Origin: Legionellales bacterium UBA2469
GTDB taxonomy: Bacteria; Pseudomonadota; Gammaproteobacteria; Legionellales; Legionellaceae
Assembly (NCBI GenBank): GCA_002342175.1
Contig: DDPL01000049.1
Coordinates: 23,122-33,529 of the forward strand
Direction of reading: 5' to 3'
DNA length: 10,408 nucleotides
Below the pieces are notes generated by a model. It saw nothing but the letters and a program-made list of their open reading frames with translations. It was not told the DNA's origin and did no database searches. Positions 6,628 through 10,408 of this stretch are shown here, in pieces. Position 1 is the stretch's first letter, and the number at the start of each line of letters is the position of its first letter. Both the position numbers and the translations under genes were made by a program.

Positions 6628-9600
6628 TGCAGCTCGCCTTAGGGCTCTTGATCCACAAACCTCTTTTATTGTGCAAGCCCCTGCGGGTTCAGGTAAAACC
6701 GAACTGCTCACACAGCGTTTTTTAGCGCTATTGCCAACAGTAGAGGAACCCGAACAAATCCTCGCACTGACCTTCACTCGAAAAGCCGCACAAGAAATGC
6801 GTCATCGTATTTTAAATGCACTACAACAAGCTCATCAACAAACACCTTTACACTCACCGCATCAAACACAAACACGTGCGCTTGCTAATGCGGCATTGCT
6901 TCAGTCTAATCGAAAAGAATGGGATATTCTACAACACCCACAACGTCTACAAATTACCACCTTCGATGCTTTTTGTGCACGCATTTATCAATCAATTCCT
7001 CGTCATGAAGAAGCAATTTTTCCAAATTTAACCGCACACCCAGAATATTGTTACCAAAGAGCCATTCAAAAATGGTTTGACATTTGTCGCGAGCATCCTG
7101 CTTTTCAGGAATCGCTGGAAGCCCTTTTGCATCAAACACAAAATCGCATTGATGAACTTTTTAAACAAATGACTAGCCTTCTTTGTAAACGAGATCAGTG
7201 GATGTATTGGATTCATGAAATGGCAAACGCATCGATTCAATCTCATCAACAAAATTTGCAAGCTTTAGCAGCAATGGTTTGGGAACCATGGGAAAAATGC
7301 CTACCCCAACGCATTCAACGTGATTTGATAAGTTTGATTCAAACCACGCTGCCCTACTTACCTCATCATGACTTTGAGTGTTTAAAGTCCTGGCAAGAAT
7401 TTGCCATCATTTCATCTGAACAAATATTAGCCCTTCAATCTTTTTTGTTGACTAAAGATGGCTCCTACCGAAAAAAATGGAACCTCACCAAAAAAGACTG
7501 TCCGACAGATATTTATTTTGATATCCAAAACAAAAGCACATCATTACTTGAAGAACTCGAAGCACACCCTGATTTTCAACACTTGCTCAACACCCTGCCG
7601 CATTTACCACACCCTGAATGCGCACAGATGAATATACAAACCCTTCAACCTTATTATCAGTTATTACCCGTTCTTGCGGCATGTTTACATATGGAATTTG
7701 CTGAAGAAAATGCAACCGACTTTATTTACATTGCTCAACAAGCCTTGGTTGCGATGCGTGAAAATGATATTCATCTTTATTTTGATGCCCACCTAGAACA
7801 TTTGCTGATTGATGAGTTTCAAGATACTTCCACGCAACAAATTCAATTTATAGAACAACTCACACTCGATTGGTCTAACCATCCCCAACGCACTTTATTT
7901 GTCGTGGGAGATCCCATGCAGTCCATTTACCGTTTTCGTAGTGCAGATGTGGGTATATTTCTAAAAGTTCAACAACAAGGACTTCCCCAAGTTCAATTAG
8001 AGCCTTTGTATTTACAACAAAATTTCCGTTCAGCTCCACGATTGATTCATACACTCAACGCCCAGTTTGAGCATATTTTTCCAAAACAAGAAAACATCAT
8101 GTTAGGCGGTGTTTCGTTTCGACATGCGCACCCGGCACGTCCAGAAAATCCCGACAGCAATCTTTTTGCACATTACTTTTTAACGCCTGAAGCGCAAACT
8201 ACTAACATTCTAGAGGTGATTAAAGAAGCGCGCCTTATTCCCAAAACATCTGTGGCGATTCTGGTGCGAAACCGGCATCAATTGCCTATGATTTTGGATG
8301 CACTCAAAACCCAAAACCTCCCTTTTCAGGGCGTTGACTTAACCGCACTTGGAAAGTTACCCCATATTCGTGATGTTTGGAATGTCACCCAATTATTGCT
8401 CAATCCTAACGAACGCCTTCATGAACTGGTCGTATTACGCAGCCCATTTTGTGGTTTTAGCATGGATGTACTGCAAATTTTAGCGCACGCCTCGTCAAAA
8501 AATACACTGTTCAGTCGACAACATTTATCTTTGCTCACGCCAGAAAACCAAACACGTTTTATACATATCCTTGATGCAATTGAAAATGCGAAACGTTCAC
8601 AGTTTCAAAAGCCATTTATGGAAACCTTACAGTGCCTATTACAAGATTTAAGAATTGATGAAATATTTTCAGCCACACAACAACAAGAACTGCGAAAATT
8701 TTACGACATTATTGATACTTTTTGTGAAAAACACACTTGGCCTGATTCGGCACAAATTCAAGATATGCTCGATCAAACTTATATAGCCTTGAATGAAGGT
8801 ATTGAATTACAAGTGATGACCATTCATAAATCCAAAGGACTTGAATTTGATTGGGTCATTATTCCCAATATGGGCGATTCTAATAAACCCTCCACACCAA
8901 ACTGGTTTGAATGGATTCCGTTATCCAATCACAGATTCTCATTGCCTGCATTTTGTTTAAGTGCACATGATGAATGTGTGAATTTATTCAAATGGTATGA
9001 AAACCAACACAGCATACATGAAAACCAGCGCTTATGTTATGTGGGATTAACCCGTGCTAAATTTAGACTATATTTATTTGATGATAAAGAAAAGCCTCAA
9101 AAAAATTCATTCCGAACTTTATTCCCTACAGATTTTTTTACATTTAAAGAAAATGTTGTCTCACTTGATATACTCCCAACACACAGTGCATTAAAGCGAC
9201 GCCCTTTGAGTGTAAACCTGTCTAAAGACAAAGAGATAAAAACTACTTTTTTAGAAACGGGCGCGCCTTTTCATAATGCTCATGAAATTAAACATTTGGG
9301 TATCGCGTTGCATCGCTTATTACAATGGATTTGCGAGCATCATCCCAGAGATCTTAAAGAAATTCCTTGGCAACTTGCAGAATATCATTTAAGGCAAAAT
9401 GCGATACAAACACCTTTTATATCCTATATTCAACAACTCATTTCTCAATTTTGGCATTGTCCAACTGGCCAGTGGATAAAACAAAAACATACATTTGAAA
9501 AAAATGAGTATGCCATATTGGTTAAAGATGAAGGGATTGTTCGTGAACTTATTTTAGATCGCACCTTTATAGAGGATAAACAATTATGGATTATTGATTT

Positions 9601-9781
9601 TAAAACCTCCAGCGAACATACGGAGGCCAAACAACAGTATATCAGACAGCTCAATCATTATGCCACACACATGCAAAAAGTATATCCAAATCATCACATT
9701 CATTGTGGTTTGTACTTTTTAACCACCCAATACTTTCATCAATGGGCTTTTATTGAAACTGAAAGTCCTGTTTGCATCTAG
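6620..9781 (+). CDS. addA: AddA-type UvrD-family helicase-nuclease (double-strand break repair)
   Basis: The 1053-residue protein is an SF1A ATP-dependent DNA helicase with a C-terminal RecB-type nuclease, the architecture of AddA, which processes double-strand breaks for RecA loading. Helicase motifs in order: APAGSGKT at 20-27 (Walker A), TFTRKAAQEM at 51-60, DEFQDT at 398-403 (Walker B), GDPMQS at 430-435, NFRS at 468-471, TIHKSKGLEF at 734-743 and YVGLTRAK at 807-814. The nuclease keeps H898, D980, D993-F-K995 and the QLNHYA motif starting at Q1010, so it should be active. The ATG at 6620 has no Shine-Dalgarno and overlaps the lysAC stop by 8 nt, so translation is probably coupled. AddB, the usual partner and commonly the adjacent upstream gene, is not in this window. 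RecB or another UvrD/nuclease fusion is a less likely reading. Confidence 0.88.
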   Translation: MDSAARLRALDPQTSFIVQAPAGSGKTELLTQRFLALLPTVEEPEQILALTFTRKAAQEMRHRILNALQQAHQQTPLHSPHQTQTRALANAALLQSNRKEWDILQHPQRLQITTFDAFCARIYQSIPRHEEAIFPNLTAHPEYCYQRAIQKWFDICREHPAFQESLEALLHQTQNRIDELFKQMTSLLCKRDQWMYWIHEMANASIQSHQQNLQALAAMVWEPWEKCLPQRIQRDLISLIQTTLPYLPHHDFECLKSWQEFAIISSEQILALQSFLLTKDGSYRKKWNLTKKDCPTDIYFDIQNKSTSLLEELEAHPDFQHLLNTLPHLPHPECAQMNIQTLQPYYQLLPVLAACLHMEFAEENATDFIYIAQQALVAMRENDIHLYFDAHLEHLLIDEFQDTSTQQIQFIEQLTLDWSNHPQRTLFVVGDPMQSIYRFRSADVGIFLKVQQQGLPQVQLEPLYLQQNFRSAPRLIHTLNAQFEHIFPKQENIMLGGVSFRHAHPARPENPDSNLFAHYFLTPEAQTTNILEVIKEARLIPKTSVAILVRNRHQLPMILDALKTQNLPFQGVDLTALGKLPHIRDVWNVTQLLLNPNERLHELVVLRSPFCGFSMDVLQILAHASSKNTLFSRQHLSLLTPENQTRFIHILDAIENAKRSQFQKPFMETLQCLLQDLRIDEIFSATQQQELRKFYDIIDTFCEKHTWPDSAQIQDMLDQTYIALNEGIELQVMTIHKSKGLEFDWVIIPNMGDSNKPSTPNWFEWIPLSNHRFSLPAFCLSAHDECVNLFKWYENQHSIHENQRLCYVGLTRAKFRLYLFDDKEKPQKNSFRTLFPTDFFTFKENVVSLDILPTHSALKRRPLSVNLSKDKEIKTTFLETGAPFHNAHEIKHLGIALHRLLQWICEHHPRDLKEIPWQLAEYHLRQNAIQTPFISYIQQLISQFWHCPTGQWIKQKHTFEKNEYAILVKDEGIVRELILDRTFIEDKQLWIIDFKTSSEHTEAKQQYIRQLNHYATHMQKVYPNHHIHCGLYFLTTQYFHQWAFIETESPVCI

Positions 9782-9837
9782 TGAAACATCCTTTGCAAAA
9801 CATAAAATCTAGTAATGTTTCAAAATAAAAAAAGATG

Positions 9838-9886
9838 CGATTTACAAAAAAAAGCTATCATCAACCTTGAGTAAATCGTTGTTTTT
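9838..9886 (+). terminator. Weak candidate terminator after addA
   Basis: CGATTTAC (9838-9845) pairs perfectly with GTAAATCG (9871-9878) across a 25-nt loop, and TTGTTTTT follows. The stem is AT-rich and the loop long, so efficiency is doubtful. A second 8-bp stem with an equally long 25-nt loop (TGAAACAT at 9782-9789 with ATGTTTCA at 9815-9822) lies just upstream and starts at the last base of the addA stop codon plus one. Confidence 0.25.
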
Positions 9887-9909
9887 AAACGTAATAAATG
9901 TAATATAAT
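9879..9909 (+). promoter_or_regulatory. Candidate promoter for the right-edge gene
   Basis: A perfect TATAAT lies at 9904-9909; the best -35 is TTGTTT (9879-9884) with a long 19-nt spacer. Transcription would begin near 9916, giving a leader of about 145 nt before ATG 10061. The -10 is strong but the -35 is poor. Confidence 0.35.
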
Positions 9910-9988
9910 ACGATATGATTTGAGTTAGGAAGATTCATCGCCGTTATTGTAAAATCATACAACGTGCAGATGGATACGATTATCAACT

Positions 9989-10056
9989 GGTAGCCACAGG
10001 AACGGAATAGGTATGCTACCCCTCCCCGGCAAGAATGCCGTGGTTTTCCGAGCATA
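9989..10056 (+). promoter_or_regulatory. Structured leader with two competing stems before the right-edge gene
   Basis: GGTAGC (9989-9994) can pair with GCTACC (10015-10020), while TATGCT (10012-10017) can pair with AGCATA (10051-10056). The two pairings share bases 10015-10017 and so exclude each other. Inside the second stem a small hairpin CGGC/GCCG (10027-10030 with 10037-10040) is extended by CC/GG across one mismatch. The second stem ends 4 nt before ATG 10061 and would cover the ribosome-binding region. It could be a translational switch, or the terminal hairpin of an IS200/IS605-like element. No known riboswitch core was recognised. Confidence 0.35.
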
Positions 10057-10060
10057 TTTG

Positions 10061-10408
10061 ATGAGAAAAAATAATAATAAATTAACTCCTTATGAAATAT
10101 TGGCTGGATTGTTTATGGTTGGACTTGGGTTTAGTGCTCAAAGTAATACAATCGGTCACCAAGCCCACCCAGGAGAGATGGCAAGTAGTTGGTATGACGA
10201 TGATGTTCCAACGCCCCAAATGAAGAAAAATAAACCGAATACCCATAAGATTTCTTCAACTTCAAATAAAAAACTACACAATACGAAACAGCATGTGTCG
10301 CACGCTAAAATAAAAAAACATTATTCAAGGTCAACCTTAAAACATGCTAAAGTAAATCATTACAATGCTCAGCGCACTCATCACACCCCAATTAAAATTA
10401 AGCACAAT
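10061..10408 (+). CDS. Partial CDS: exported or membrane-anchored His/Lys-rich protein, unknown function
   Basis: This frame is open from ATG 10061 to the right edge (116 codons, no stop), so the C-terminus is missing. The N-terminus MRKNNNKLTPYEILAGLFMV, continuing GLGFSAQS, looks like a signal peptide or signal anchor: a basic start, a hydrophobic stretch and a possible cleavage after GFSA. After residue 28 the sequence is polar and low in complexity: SSWYDDDVPTP is an acidic patch, then Lys, His, Asn and Ser dominate. A short imperfect repeat is visible (HAKIKKHY and HAKVNHY). Such a segment could be a linker to a cell-wall or peptidoglycan domain beyond the window, but nothing visible proves this. 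No clear Shine-Dalgarno precedes the ATG, which abuts the structured leader. I do not recognise the family. Confidence 0.65.
   Translation, partial: MRKNNNKLTPYEILAGLFMVGLGFSAQSNTIGHQAHPGEMASSWYDDDVPTPQMKKNKPNTHKISSTSNKKLHNTKQHVSHAKIKKHYSRSTLKHAKVNHYNAQRTHHTPIKIKHN

Noticed and set aside
9933..10010. A 25-codon frame ending DGYDYQLVATGTE, possibly the tail of a TnpB-like protein or a leader peptide
   Set aside because: It has no standard start codon, the Shine-Dalgarno-like AGGAAG abuts the frame, and similarity to a TnpB C-terminus is too weak to claim.

Overview
The window looks like chromosomal DNA of a low-GC gammaproteobacterium, most likely in or near the Legionellales. This rests on three things: a fused aspartokinase/diaminopimelate decarboxylase, a FadL-type outer-membrane porin, and AT-rich intergenic DNA with decayed genes. 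The taxonomic call is an inference from gene content, not from a database match.

Left part (1-1134, minus strand): queA, the queuosine-pathway SAM:tRNA ribosyltransferase-isomerase, is followed by the first 36 codons of a closely coupled gene. That gene may be a tRNA-guanine transglycosylase relative.

Middle accessory part (1135-2534): a small exported protein of unknown function (1607-2002) with its own promoter and terminator lies between two decayed genes. To its left is the N-terminal 51 codons of a thiamine-diphosphate (acetolactate-synthase-like) enzyme. To its right is a broken IS4-family transposase. Neither remnant is a complete gene. Each carries, at its break point, a copy of the same 36-37 bp palindromic repeat. 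The two copies share the loop and show a paired A-T to C-G change in the stem. This is the most unusual structure in the window.

Right part (2535-9781): a FadL/OMPP1-family porin (minus) diverges from a two-gene operon (plus). The operon encodes LysAC, which carries the first and last enzymes of lysine biosynthesis on one chain, and an AddA-type helicase-nuclease whose start codon overlaps the lysAC stop by 8 nt. The porin and lysAC promoters appear to overlap inside a near-symmetrical inverted repeat.

Right edge (9782-10408): a 279-nt intergenic region has a weak terminator, a possible promoter and a leader with two mutually exclusive stems. It precedes a truncated reading frame for an exported or anchored His/Lys-rich protein of unknown function.

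No tRNA, rRNA, CRISPR array, intact mobile element or defence island was seen.
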